Source: DASUPK01 sp963848955 (GTDB lineage: Bacteria > Actinomycetota > Thermoleophilia > Solirubrobacterales > 70-9). From it: DNA of 64,000 nucleotides. The DNA is taken from the NCBI GenBank assembly GCA_963848955.1, contig CAWKFQ010000010.1, positions 186,001 to 250,000 on the forward strand, given 5' to 3'. Positions 25,749 to 34,453 of the stretch are shown one piece after another. Position 1 is the first letter of the stretch; each line of letters starts with the position of its first letter. A program made the translations under genes and the position numbers. Under the pieces are notes generated by a model. That model was given only the letters and a program-made list of their open reading frames with translations. It searched no databases and was not told the origin of the DNA.

Positions 25749-25766
25749 GTTCAGGCGCGCCTGAAC
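25749..25766. promoter_or_regulatory. Perfect 18-bp palindrome between ftsZ and ggt
   Basis: GTTCAGGCG followed by CGCCTGAAC is a perfect dyad, either an operator or a hairpin with a CGCG turn. It lies in the 228-base gap (25688-25915), which holds no gene but several other hairpins: GGCG-AGTA-CGCC just after the ftsZ stop, ACGAAG-T-CTTCGT near 25797, and the terminator at 25858. Confidence 0.5.
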
Positions 25767-25857
25767 CGGCACACTGATCACGTTCCTGGGGGCAACGAAG
25801 TCTTCGTAGTCGTAAGGAAGCGTCTGGGCAGGACCTAGGGAGTGCAGGGAAGTGAAC

Positions 25858-25883
25858 CGGCCGGCGAAAGCCGGCCGTTTCTC
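25858..25883 (+). terminator. Intrinsic terminator after the parA-ftsZ operon
   Basis: CGGCCGGC and GCCGGCCG form an 8-base-pair stem with a GAAA loop, followed by TTTCTC. It lies 170 bases after the ftsZ stop, so either the operon has a long 3' leader or a small RNA ends here. Confidence 0.65.
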
Positions 25884-25915
25884 GTTCTGGGGTGATCGCC
25901 GCTTAGGCTGCGCCC

Positions 25916-27478
25916 ATGCCAGCCGCCAGGGGAGTCGTCGCCGCGGGCCATTCGCTGACCGCTGAGGCCGGTGCCCAGGTGCTGCGGGAAGGCGGCAACG
26001 CCGTCGATGCGGCGATCTGCGCCGTGCTGACCTCTTTCGTGACCGAGAGCCAGCTGAGTGGCTTCGGTGCCGGCGGCTTCATGATGGTCCACGAGGACGG
26101 CGAAGACAGCCTCACCGACTTCTTCGTCGCGGCGGGTGGCGCAGACGGGGTGGAGCGCGAGGCGGAGCTGATCCCGATCCCCGTCTACTTCGACGAGACG
26201 CCGCAGATCTTCAACTGCGGCGCCGCGTCCTGCGGGGTGCCGGGGAACCCGGCCGGACTCGAGCACGTCCATCGGCGCTTCGGCTCGGTCCCGCTGGCGA
26301 GGCTCGCTGAGCCCGGCGTCGAACTCGGCCGCAAGGGCGTGCGGCTGACGAGGGCCGCGGCGTACTTCCACGAGATCCTCCACCCGATCCTGATCTCGAC
26401 CCCGGAGTGCGCGGCGCTCTACGCGCCCGAGGGCAGGCGATTGGTGGAGGGGGACACCTTCCGCTACCCGGAGATGTCGGATGCGCTGGAGCGGTTTGCC
26501 GCCGAGGGCGCCGAGCCGTTCTACCGCGGGGATATCGCGCAGCGTGTCTGCGACTGGGTCCGCGAACGCGGCGGGACCCTGGGCATGGACGACATGGCCG
26601 CGTACGAGCCGATCGAGCGACGGCCGGTGGAGGCCCGCTTTCGTGGCTACGAGGTGCTCACCAACTCGCCCCCGTCCTCGGGCGGGATCCTGACCGGGTA
26701 CTCCCTGGGGGTCCTGGAGCGCCTCGGCGACCACAGTGGCGTGGAGCAAATCGTCGCGGCGATCGAGGCCGCCAACAAGCGGCGCACGGACGACTTCCAC
26801 CAGGGCCTGCACGACGAGGCCTACGTTGAGGAGTTTCTCGCCACCGACCTCGACGAGGTCGCGGAGCGGATCCGCGGCGGCGAGTGGGTCGGCGGCCACG
26901 GCGGCGCCGGCGGGCCCGCCGACCGGCTCGGCTCGACCACTCACATCGCCGTGCTCGACGCCGAGGGCAACTGCGCGTCGGTCACCTGCTCGAACGGGAC
27001 CGGGTCGGGGGTCGTGGTCCCCGGGACCGGGGAGCACCTCAACAACATGCTCGGCGAGGAGGACCTCAACCCGCAGGGATTCCACCGCATCCCGCCGGGC
27101 CGCCGGGTGAGCTCGATGATGTCGCCGACGCTCGCCCTGCGCGACGGGGAGGTGATGCTCGGCCTGGGAAGCGCGGGGTCCAACCGGATCCGCTCCGCGA
27201 TCCTGCAGGTCGTGGTCAAGGTGCTGGAGGATGGGATGGACGCGGATGAGGCGGTCCACGCGGGCCGTCTCCACTTCGAAGCGGGCACCGTGCAGGCCGA
27301 GCCGGGCGTGGATGAGGCGGGGCTCGCCGATCTGGACCGGCGTGGGGTGCCGGTGGTGCGCTGGAAGCGGCAGAACCTCTACTTCGGCGGCGTCCAGGCC
27401 GTTTCGCGCGATCCCGAGACCGATGAGCTCAGTGGCGGAGGCGACCCGCGCCGGGGCGGCGCCGTCGTGCTCGCGTAG
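25916..27478 (+). CDS. ggt: Gamma-glutamyltransferase family protein
   Basis: The 520-residue protein follows the Ntn-hydrolase gamma-glutamyltranspeptidase family from GVVAAGHSLTAEAGAQVLREGGNAVDAAI to the C-terminus. The autocleavage region GSTTHIAVLDAEGNCAS contains the catalytic Thr that becomes the N-terminus of the small subunit, and GSAGSNRIRSAILQ is the usual glycine-rich substrate loop. It hydrolyses or transfers gamma-glutamyl groups, for example of glutathione-like peptides. No signal peptide is visible, so it is probably cytoplasmic. TAGGCT lies six bases before the ATG and no Shine-Dalgarno site exists, so the mRNA is probably leaderless. Confidence 0.9.
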   Translation: MPAARGVVAAGHSLTAEAGAQVLREGGNAVDAAICAVLTSFVTESQLSGFGAGGFMMVHEDGEDSLTDFFVAAGGADGVEREAELIPIPVYFDETPQIFNCGAASCGVPGNPAGLEHVHRRFGSVPLARLAEPGVELGRKGVRLTRAAAYFHEILHPILISTPECAALYAPEGRRLVEGDTFRYPEMSDALERFAAEGAEPFYRGDIAQRVCDWVRERGGTLGMDDMAAYEPIERRPVEARFRGYEVLTNSPPSSGGILTGYSLGVLERLGDHSGVEQIVAAIEAANKRRTDDFHQGLHDEAYVEEFLATDLDEVAERIRGGEWVGGHGGAGGPADRLGSTTHIAVLDAEGNCASVTCSNGTGSGVVVPGTGEHLNNMLGEEDLNPQGFHRIPPGRRVSSMMSPTLALRDGEVMLGLGSAGSNRIRSAILQVVVKVLEDGMDADEAVHAGRLHFEAGTVQAEPGVDEAGLADLDRRGVPVVRWKRQNLYFGGVQAVSRDPETDELSGGGDPRRGGAVVLA

Positions 27479-27483
27479 GCCCG

Positions 27484-28116
27484 CTACTCAGGCAGCCCCG
27501 GAAAGTGGACCTTGCCGTTACCGCTGGCGCGCTCGGCGGCCTCCTCGGCGCGCTCGAGCGCCTTGCCCACGGCTCCGAGCGCATTGGCGAGCAGCGTCAT
27601 CCGCTCGTCCTCGTCGCGTAGCTCGAGCAGGCGCTGCTTGGTATCCGGGGGCAGCTCGATGCGGGCGGCTATCGCGTAGGCGGAGGCGTCGTCGAGCTCC
27701 CCGGGCTCCGGCCGCTCGCCGGTGGCACGCTCCGCCAGCTCGGCGAAGGCCTCCCGCGCCGCGCTTGCGGCCTCCTCGTCGATCGGCGGCACGTCCTCCT
27801 CGGGGATCAGCTCGACCTCGCCGGCGGGGTACTCGGGCGATTCGAACCGGTCGAGAACCCTGAACGGGGCCTCGCCGCTCACAACGATGTTCATCCGCCC
27901 GTCTTCGAAGCGCTCCAGCACGTCGTCGACGCGGGCGGTACACCCGACCGAGCGCGCCCCCTCGTCGTCGCGCAGGACGATGCCGAATGGCTCCCCCTGT
28001 TCAAGCGACGCCCCGACCATCCGCTTGTAGCGCTCCTCGAAGATGTGGAGCGGCACCTGCTCACCCGGGAGTAGTACGAGCGGCAGCTCGAAGATCGGAA
28101 GCTCGAGACCCGCCAT
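27484..28116 (-). CDS. Lon N-terminal (substrate-binding) domain protein
   Basis: The 210-residue protein begins LELPIFELPLVLLPGEQVPLHIFEERY, the hallmark of the Lon N-terminal/PUA-like domain, and continues with RSVGCTARVDDVLERFEDGRMNIVVSGE. A helical tail follows. There is no ATPase or protease domain, so it is a stand-alone LON-domain protein, a widespread family of unclear function thought to bind unfolded protein or small ligands. ATG 28116 is supported by TAAGAT eight bases upstream with no Shine-Dalgarno site, pointing to a leaderless mRNA. It converges on the transferase gene with a five-base gap. Confidence 0.88.
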   Translation of the reverse strand: MAGLELPIFELPLVLLPGEQVPLHIFEERYKRMVGASLEQGEPFGIVLRDDEGARSVGCTARVDDVLERFEDGRMNIVVSGEAPFRVLDRFESPEYPAGEVELIPEEDVPPIDEEAASAAREAFAELAERATGERPEPGELDDASAYAIAARIELPPDTKQRLLELRDEDERMTLLANALGAVGKALERAEEAAERASGNGKVHFPGLPE

Positions 28117-28207
28117 CCCCGTCCATCTTAGATATGCGAGGGTGCGACTTCGTGCGAGGGCGCGCCGCCAGGCGCGACCCGTTTTGTGTAGAGGAGCAAC
28201 CCGTTTA

Positions 28208-29335
28208 GTGGCTGACGACATCGATTTCGAGGCCGAGGGTCTGCTCGGTGACCTCAAGGGGAAGGCGCGAGAGGCGCGACTTGCCCTGCTGAAAGAGCTC
28301 ACCGACCAGGGCGTTTCACTCGAGGAGCTGAAGCGTGCGGTCGAGGAGCACCGGCTGGTTCTGCTACCCGTGGAGCGGGTCTTCGATGAGGGTGCCGACC
28401 GCTACACGGTGGCTGAGGTAGGGGAGAAGTCGGGGCTCGACCCTGGCTTCCTTGCTCGGCTCCTCCAGGCGCTTGGGGCGCCGATCCCGGAGCACGATGA
28501 GAGGGTCTACGCCGAGGCGGACGTGGAGGCCGCGAGGCGGGCGAAGTTGTTCCTCGATGCGGGGCTTCCGGAGGACGGGGTGCTGGACACCTCGCGCCTG
28601 ATCGGCATCTCGATGGCGAACCTCGCCGACGCCAATGTCGATCTGGTCGGCGAAGTCTTCACCGAGCCGGGCGTCGACGAGCGCGAGCTGGCACTCCGCT
28701 ACGCGGCGGCGGCCAAGACGATGGCGCCGCTGCTCGGCGAGACACTTCTGCACGCCTACCGCATTCACCTTCGCGAGCGGATCCGCCAGGCCGTCATCAC
28801 CGAGGCCGAGCTCGCGGAGGGGCGTCTGTCCGGCTCCGACGAGGTGACCATTGCTTTCGCCGACCTGGTCGGTTTCACGCGCCTCGGTGAGTCGCTCGAG
28901 GTCGAGCAGATCGGCGATCTCACCGGCAGGCTCTTCAGGCTCGCGTCCGACGCGGCGCGGTCCCCGGTGCGCCTCGTGAAGATGATCGGGGACGCCGCGA
29001 TGTTCTCCTCAACGGAGTCGGAGCCGCTGCTCGACGCGGTCGTCGGACTGATCGAGTCCGCGGGGGAGGCGGAGATCCCGCCGCTGCGGGCGGGAGTGGC
29101 GCGGGGTCAGGCGCTCGGACGCGGCGGGGACTGGTACGGGCGGCCGGTGAATCTGGCAGCCAGAATCACCAACTTCGCCCGGCCGGACAGCGTCGTCGCC
29201 GACCAGGCGGTCAAGGACTCGATCCCCCAGTCGAACGGGCTGCCCTTCGACTTCTCGTTCGCCGGCAAGCGGCGCTTCAAGGGCATCGAGGGTGAGGTGC
29301 CGGTCCACCGCGTTCGGCGGGCCGACGGCGATTAG
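28208..29335 (+). CDS. Class III adenylate cyclase with Rv1264-type regulatory domain
   Basis: The protein has 375 residues. The N-terminal 200 form the helical autoinhibitory domain (RYTVAEVGEKSGLDPGFLAR, then a long helix LGETLLHAYRIHLRERIRQ), matching the adenylate cyclase regulatory domain of mycobacterial Rv1264, which makes that enzyme pH-sensitive. The catalytic domain has both metal-binding Asp (FADLVGF and MIGDAAMF), a purine-selecting Lys before the second, and the transition-state Asn/Arg segment PVNLAAR, so it should be active in making cAMP. GTG 28208 follows GAGGAG by 13 bases. Confidence 0.9.
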   Translation: MADDIDFEAEGLLGDLKGKAREARLALLKELTDQGVSLEELKRAVEEHRLVLLPVERVFDEGADRYTVAEVGEKSGLDPGFLARLLQALGAPIPEHDERVYAEADVEAARRAKLFLDAGLPEDGVLDTSRLIGISMANLADANVDLVGEVFTEPGVDERELALRYAAAAKTMAPLLGETLLHAYRIHLRERIRQAVITEAELAEGRLSGSDEVTIAFADLVGFTRLGESLEVEQIGDLTGRLFRLASDAARSPVRLVKMIGDAAMFSSTESEPLLDAVVGLIESAGEAEIPPLRAGVARGQALGRGGDWYGRPVNLAARITNFARPDSVVADQAVKDSIPQSNGLPFDFSFAGKRRFKGIEGEVPVHRVRRADGD

Positions 29336-29397
29336 GCGTCTAATCCATTCTTGAGGGCCGACCGTAACGCTGGATAGATCTCCGAGTCTGGACCGAG

Positions 29398-31125
29398 ATG
29401 GCACTGCTAATGCTGTTCGCGCTCGTGGCCGGGGCGGGCACCGCGCTCTCGCCCTGCGTGCTGCCGATCCTGCCCGCCGTGCTCTCGGCGGGCGTGACCG
29501 GTGGCAGGCGCCGGCCGCTTGGCGTGGTCACCGGGCTGGCCCTCTCCTTCACCTTCGCAACCGTCGGGCTGGTCTACGTGATCGACGCGCTCGGGTTGCC
29601 GAACGGCGTGGCCAGAGACATCGCGATCGTCGTCCTCTTTGCCTTCGGGTTCTGCCTGCTGGTTCCGCCGATCGGCGACCGCGTCGAGGCCTTCGCCAGC
29701 CGGCTGGCGCCGGGGCCGGCGCGGTTCGGCGGTGACGGCTTCGGCTCGGGGCTGATCGTCGGCGCCAGCCTCGGCCTCGTCTACGCGCCCTGCGCCGGGC
29801 CGATCCTCGCCGGGGTGATCGTCGTCTCGGCTGCGCAGGACTTCACCGCCGGCCGCCTCGCGGTCGCGCTCTCCTACGCCGTGGGCTCGGCGATCGTCCT
29901 CTATCTGCTGCTGCTCGGCGGCCGGCGACTCTCTCAGCGGCTGGCGCCGGTCCGTGGGCGCATCCAGATGGCCCTCGGCGCCGTGATGGTGGTGGTGGCG
30001 GTGGCGATGACGGCCAATCTCGACACCCGCTTCCAGACCGCGATCGCGAGTGACCTACCTGGCTTCCTCGTCAATCCGACGGGTGACCTGGAGAAGAGCA
30101 ATGTCGTGGCGGCCGACCTGGCGAAGGTGCGGCAGACGGGCAAGCCGATCGTCGATCCATCGCAGCTCGATCAGACGGTGAGCCTCCCCACCTACGGGCA
30201 GGCGCCGGACTTCACCGGCACCCAGGACTGGTTCAACACCCCGAACGGGGAGTCCCTTTCGATGAGTGAGCTGCGCGGCAAGGTCGTGCTGATCGACTTC
30301 TGGACGTATACCTGCATCAACTGCATCCGGACCCTGCCGTACCTGGAGGCGTGGCAGCAGCGCTACGGGCGTGACGGCTTCACCGTCGTCGGGGTCCACT
30401 CGCCCGAATTCCCATTCGAGAAGGACGCGGACAACGTCCAGGCCGCGATCCGCCAGAACCACCTCACCTATCCGGTCGTCCAGGACAACGACCTGGCGAC
30501 CTGGAGCGCCTGGGGCAACCAGTACTGGCCCTCCGAGTACCTCGTGGACGCGCAGGGGAACGTCCGAAATGCCCACTTCGGGGAGGGGAACTACGACGAG
30601 ACGGAGCGGGCGATCCGCACCCTGCTGCAGGACGCGGGTCACTCGAATCTCGGGTCGGGGGCGCGCGCGTCGGCGCAGGCGCCCTCCGCCGACGCCACCA
30701 CGCCGGAGACCTACCTTGGGGCAGCGCGCGCCCAGGGGTGGGTGAACGGCACCATCCATCCCGGCAACCAGGACTTCGGCGCCCCTCCCGCCGACGTGCC
30801 GGTCAACCACTTCGCCTATTCCGGAGGCTGGGGAATCACCGACGAGGACGCGACCTCCGCTGCCGGTGCCCGGATCGACCTGGAGTTCAACGCCCGCAGG
30901 GTCTTCCTCGTACTCGGTTCACCCGACCGCGCGCGGCACGTCCACGTTCTCCTCGACGGCAACCCGATCCCCGCCAAGCTCGCCGGAGCGGACGTCCAGC
31001 AGGGTCAGGCGACGATCGAGTCGCAGCGCCTATACCGGCTCGTCGACCTGCCGGCGGTCGCGCGCCACCGGCTCTCGCTGACCTTCGACCCGGGGGTAAC
31101 TGGGTACGCCTTCACGTTCGGGTAG
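29398..31125 (+). CDS. dipZ: DipZ-type protein: CcdA membrane domain fused to thioredoxin-like domain
   Basis: The 575-residue protein has an N-terminal six-helix CcdA/DsbD-beta domain with the two buried Cys (LSPCVLP near residue 19 and YAPCAGP near 131). A TlpA-like thioredoxin domain follows with CINC at about residues 305-308, then a C-terminal carbohydrate-binding-like beta domain. It carries electrons from cytoplasmic thioredoxin across the membrane to reduce extracytoplasmic disulfides, for instance in cytochrome c maturation or oxidative defence. The three-domain order equals M. tuberculosis DipZ. A cytochrome c gene is in this window (57122-57562). Confidence 0.92.
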   Translation: MALLMLFALVAGAGTALSPCVLPILPAVLSAGVTGGRRRPLGVVTGLALSFTFATVGLVYVIDALGLPNGVARDIAIVVLFAFGFCLLVPPIGDRVEAFASRLAPGPARFGGDGFGSGLIVGASLGLVYAPCAGPILAGVIVVSAAQDFTAGRLAVALSYAVGSAIVLYLLLLGGRRLSQRLAPVRGRIQMALGAVMVVVAVAMTANLDTRFQTAIASDLPGFLVNPTGDLEKSNVVAADLAKVRQTGKPIVDPSQLDQTVSLPTYGQAPDFTGTQDWFNTPNGESLSMSELRGKVVLIDFWTYTCINCIRTLPYLEAWQQRYGRDGFTVVGVHSPEFPFEKDADNVQAAIRQNHLTYPVVQDNDLATWSAWGNQYWPSEYLVDAQGNVRNAHFGEGNYDETERAIRTLLQDAGHSNLGSGARASAQAPSADATTPETYLGAARAQGWVNGTIHPGNQDFGAPPADVPVNHFAYSGGWGITDEDATSAAGARIDLEFNARRVFLVLGSPDRARHVHVLLDGNPIPAKLAGADVQQGQATIESQRLYRLVDLPAVARHRLSLTFDPGVTGYAFTFG

Positions 31126-31334
31126 GGCGGGGCGAAAACCGGCGATGAAGGGGGGAGATCTGCGGGCGTTGGCGCCTTACCCACCTACGTGGGTGGGCAA
31201 CGCGCCAATAGCGATCCGGACGCCGCGATTGCTCGGCTAGCGAGGTCGTTCGCTTCACCTGGCGGCGGCTCACCGACGACCCGGCCACGGTAGCCGGAGC
31301 CCTTCGTGAGCTCCTGCGGAAGTAGCATCACACC
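31126..31334. other. Non-coding intergenic region with shared 19-base motif
   Basis: No gene seen. AAAACCGGCGATGAAGGGG at 31135-31153 matches 18957-18975 with one mismatch, and both lie 10-13 bases after a stop codon. It is followed by a nested hairpin: TTGGCGC and GCGCCAA (near 31169-31210) enclose CCCAC-CTAC-GTGGG. Confidence 0.55.
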
Positions 31335-31660
31335 GTGGATCCGGAACGAGCACGCAGCGGCTCGCCGAGGAGCGGGCGCGGATCGAGCGCCAGCTCGCCG
31401 CGGTCGGCCCGCAGGAACCGGAGGAGGAGCCGGAGGACTTCGGGGACCAGGGGGACGATCTCGACCAGGCCGGCAAGGACGACGCGATCCGCGAGGACCT
31501 GCAGCGTGCGCTCGAGGCGATCGAGCGCGCCGAGCAGCGTCTCGAAGAGGGCACCTACGGCAAGTCGGTGATCAGCGGCGAGCCGATCCCCGACGAGCGC
31601 CTCGAGGCCCTTCCCTGGGCGGACCGGCTGGTCGAGGAAGAGCCCGGCGGCCGCGGCTAG
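31335..31660 (+). CDS. DksA/TraR-like protein without zinc finger, one base missing near the start
   Basis: The GTG frame begins MDPERAR. One base appears to be missing near 31354-31356; restoring it joins to QRLAEERARIERQLA, an acidic middle and the C-terminal LEEGTYGKSVISGEPIPDERLEALPWADR, giving about 108 residues. That C-terminal is the DksA/TraR family signature GTYG...CG.PI...RLEA.P, but the zinc-ligand Cys positions are Ser and other residues. Such proteins may bind the RNA polymerase secondary channel. Without the zinc site the fold would need other support. The stop overlaps the end of the convergent methyltransferase. Confidence 0.75.
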
Positions 31661-32566
31661 GCGCCCGGCTTGCGCGCGGCCACCAGCAGGTTGTAGAAGA
31701 GCTGCGGCGGCAGGTGCGGCTCGAGCACCTGGTTGTCCAGCCGCTGCAAGGCGAGATAGCTGCGGAAGGCGAAGCGGCGCCACGCCCACGGCACCTGGTC
31801 GGGCTCCGCGCTCGCCTCCAGGGTCCGCACGGTCCAGCCGTGAATCGAGGCGAGCAGCTCCTCCCCGCGGACCCTGACGTCGTTCAGGCCCGCGGCGGCG
31901 CAGAAGCGCCGCAGGTCGCCGGGGGAGAAGGCGTGCACGTCGACCTCCCCCTCCAGGGAGTGCCCGTTGCGCTCGGCGTCCGGGTATTCGTGGCGCTGCG
32001 AGGCCCGCATCGCCCGCCGCCAGAGCGGCGCCGCAAGCAGCGCCGTCCGCTTCGGGATCGCCGCCAGGAAGTCGCCGTATCGCGATGGCTCGCCGCAGAA
32101 GGCGAGCGTCCCGCCGGGGCGCAGCACGCGCGCGAACTCCGAGAAGGCCTGCTCGAGGTCGGGGATGTGGTGGAGAACCGCATGCCCGAAGACCAGGTCG
32201 AAGCTCTCGTCAGGGAAGGGAAGCGTCTCCGCGTCGGCCGCGGCGGTCCTCACCTCGAGGCCGAGAAGCGACGCGTTCTCGTCCAGCGCCGCCAGCATGC
32301 CCGGCGAGATGTCTGTGGCGGTCGCCCGCTCGATCAGGCCGGCCTGCAGGAGGTTGAGCGAGAAGTAGCCCGTTCCCGCACCGATCTCCAGCGCGTCCCC
32401 GAACACCCGGTCCGGCCACGCGGCCGAGCGCCTTGCGCAACTTGCCCGTCACCTGGTCCTGACCGATCTCGCCGAAATCGATCCCCCACTTGGAGTCGTA
32501 GGAGGCGGCCGCCACGTCGTGGTAGCGCTCGTTGACCTCCTTGATCCGCTCTGGGGTGGCCGGCAC
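31657..32566 (-). CDS. SAM-dependent class I methyltransferase, frameshifted in this sequence
   Basis: The N-terminal frame starts MPATPERIKEVNERYHDVAA at 32566. At about 32419-32422 one extra base shifts the frame; repair gives ALGRWPDRVFGDALEIGAGTGYFSLNL, in which DALEIGAGTGY is motif I for SAM binding. LRPGGTLAFCGEP follows as motif III. The restored length is about 302 residues. The family methylates small molecules or quinones; YHDVAAASYDSKW at the N-terminus is common in UbiE-like and sugar-associated enzymes. I cannot name the substrate. Confidence 0.83.
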
Positions 32567-32587
32567 GGGGCCGGATCGTAGCCGCGC

Positions 32588-33346
32588 CTACCTGTCGTAG
32601 GTCTCGATCGCGCGCAGCGACAGGCCGATCAAGACCACGCCCATCGCCAGGGTCACCCCGAGGCAGACGAGGATCTTGTCGATCACCCAGCCGTCGAGGA
32701 TCAGCGACCGCAGTCCGACTATCACGTAGCTGACCGGGTTGATCCGCGCCAGTGTCTCCATCACCGGCGAGAGGCGGTCGAAGGGCACGAAGTTCGGGGT
32801 GAGGAAGAGAAGCGGGAAGAAGAGCAGGAAGCTCGTGTTCGTCGCCTGGACATTCCTCGTCGTCAGCGCGACCAGGATCCCGAACCCCGCATAGGCGACG
32901 CCGAAGAGCGCCGCCAGGAGGATGAGCACGATCGTGCCGAGGACCCCGGATTCGATGTGGACGCCGAAGGCGAAGCCGGCGAGCACGACCACGGTGCAGG
33001 CGGCGATGCCGCGCACCAGGTCGGCCCCGAGCCTGCCGAGGATCAGGGAGGTGCGGCGGACCGGCGCGACGAGCAGCTTGTCGAAGTAGCCGCTGTCGAT
33101 CTCCGTCACCAGCGCGAGGCCGGTTGTCGCGGTGGCCACGGCGAACATCAGCGAGACCGGCAGCTGGAACGCCGCGTACCCCTGGCCGTTAAGGAACGGC
33201 GTGCTGCTGCTCGGGAAGGTGGGGGAGACCTGGCCGATATTGACCGCCAGGAAGAACAGCGGGATGAAGAGGGTGGGGATGGTCGCCTCCGGGTAGCGAA
33301 TGACCTCCCGGACCGCCCGCCGGCCGAGCAGCAGCACTTCGGTCAC
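32588..33346 (-). CDS. ABC-2 type exporter permease, DrrB-like
   Basis: The 252-residue protein has six predicted membrane helices and the ABC-2 pattern: an N-terminal amphipathic segment (RRAVREVIRYPEATIPTLFIP), a central helix pair, and LLFLTPNFVPFDRLSPVMETLARINPVSYVI, the conserved region before the last helices. It forms the channel of a drug, lipid or polysaccharide exporter with the ATPase next to it. GTG 33346 overlaps the ATPase stop (GTGA), so the two are coupled. Confidence 0.9.
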   Translation of the reverse strand: MTEVLLLGRRAVREVIRYPEATIPTLFIPLFFLAVNIGQVSPTFPSSSTPFLNGQGYAAFQLPVSLMFAVATATTGLALVTEIDSGYFDKLLVAPVRRTSLILGRLGADLVRGIAACTVVVLAGFAFGVHIESGVLGTIVLILLAALFGVAYAGFGILVALTTRNVQATNTSFLLFFPLLFLTPNFVPFDRLSPVMETLARINPVSYVIVGLRSLILDGWVIDKILVCLGVTLAMGVVLIGLSLRAIETYDR

Positions 33347-34371
33347 GGTGCCACCGCCCTCGCCGCCGCCTCGTCCTCCTCTGCGGCCTCGTCGACGTGT
33401 TCATGCTCCTGCTGCGCTCCCTCCAGGCGCCGTCCGGTCGCCTCCAGGAAGACGTCGTCCAGCGAGGGCCGCGAGACCGAGATCGCCCCGACCTCGACGT
33501 CTGCCGCGTCCAGCCGGCGGACGATCTCGGCGATCGAGGAGGCACCGTCCTCGACGAGCAGTGCAAGCTCATTCTGCTCCACGATCACTCGGTCGAGACC
33601 CGGCAGCTCACCGATCACCTCGCGCGTGCGCTCGGCGTCGGCCCCGTGCAGCTCGACCGAAACGACGTCCTTGCCGATCTCCGCCTTCAGGCTCTCCGGC
33701 GTCCCCTCCGCGACGAGCTCGCCGTGGTCGATGATCGCCAGCCGCTCGCAGAGCTCGTCGGCCTCCTCCATGTACTGGGTGGTCAGGAAGATCGTGGTGC
33801 CGTCGGCGTTGATCCTCCGGACCTCTTCCCAGACCGTCAGCCTGGAGGCTGGGTCGAGCCCGGTCGTGGGCTCGTCCAGGAAGAGCACCCGCGGCCGGTG
33901 CACGAGCGCGCTCGCGAGGTCCAGCCGCCGCTTCATCCCGCCCGAGTAGGTCTTTGTCCGCCGGTTGGCCGCCTCGGTCAACCCGACCAGCTCGAGCAGC
34001 TCCGCCGCGCGCTCGCGGCCGGCACCGCCCGTGATGCCGTAGAGCCCGCACTGCAGCTCGAGCAGCTCCCGGCCGGTCTGCACCGGATCGAGGCCGATCT
34101 CCTGCAGGGCCACACCGATGCTGCTCCGCACCGCGTCACCGTCGGAAACCACATCGTGTCCGGCGACCGAGGCGCTCCCGCCGGTCGGCGGCAGCAGGGT
34201 GCAGAGCATCCTCACCGTCGTGGACTTGCCCGCGCCGTTCGGTCCGAGGAAGCCGAAGACCTCGCCGGCGCCGATGTTCAGATCAACATCGCGCACCGCC
34301 TCGATGCCTCCCTTGAAGGTGCGGCTCAGGTCGCGTGCTTCGATCGCAGGGGCTGTCGCATTGCTCGCCAT
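33343..34371 (-). CDS. ABC exporter ATPase, DrrA-like
   Basis: The 342-residue protein has Walker A GPNGAGKSTT, Q-loop ALQEIGLDPVQT, signature YSGGMKRRLDLA, Walker B VLFLDEPTTGLDP and H-loop LTTQYMEEADELCERL. The C-terminal DrrA-type domain ends in RRPSLDDVFLEATGR-like sequence and an acidic tail. It energises the permease encoded immediately downstream. I use ATG 34371 (MASNATAPAIEARDLSRTFK), preceded by GGTGAG, in place of the more upstream start of the open frame. Confidence 0.92.
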   Translation of the reverse strand: MASNATAPAIEARDLSRTFKGGIEAVRDVDLNIGAGEVFGFLGPNGAGKSTTVRMLCTLLPPTGGSASVAGHDVVSDGDAVRSSIGVALQEIGLDPVQTGRELLELQCGLYGITGGAGRERAAELLELVGLTEAANRRTKTYSGGMKRRLDLASALVHRPRVLFLDEPTTGLDPASRLTVWEEVRRINADGTTIFLTTQYMEEADELCERLAIIDHGELVAEGTPESLKAEIGKDVVSVELHGADAERTREVIGELPGLDRVIVEQNELALLVEDGASSIAEIVRRLDAADVEVGAISVSRPSLDDVFLEATGRRLEGAQQEHEHVDEAAEEDEAAARAVAP

Positions 34372-34453
34372 GAACTCACCTAGAGACTGTCGAAGGCCGC
34401 CGGACTCATCGGCAGGGCCCCCTTTCACTCTACGTGTCCCTAACTTCCCGCCC

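Noticed and set aside
31306..32535. 409-codon open frame on the + strand
   Set aside because: It overlaps the DksA-like gene and runs opposite the methyltransferase; the sequence is low-complexity Arg/Ala/Gly.
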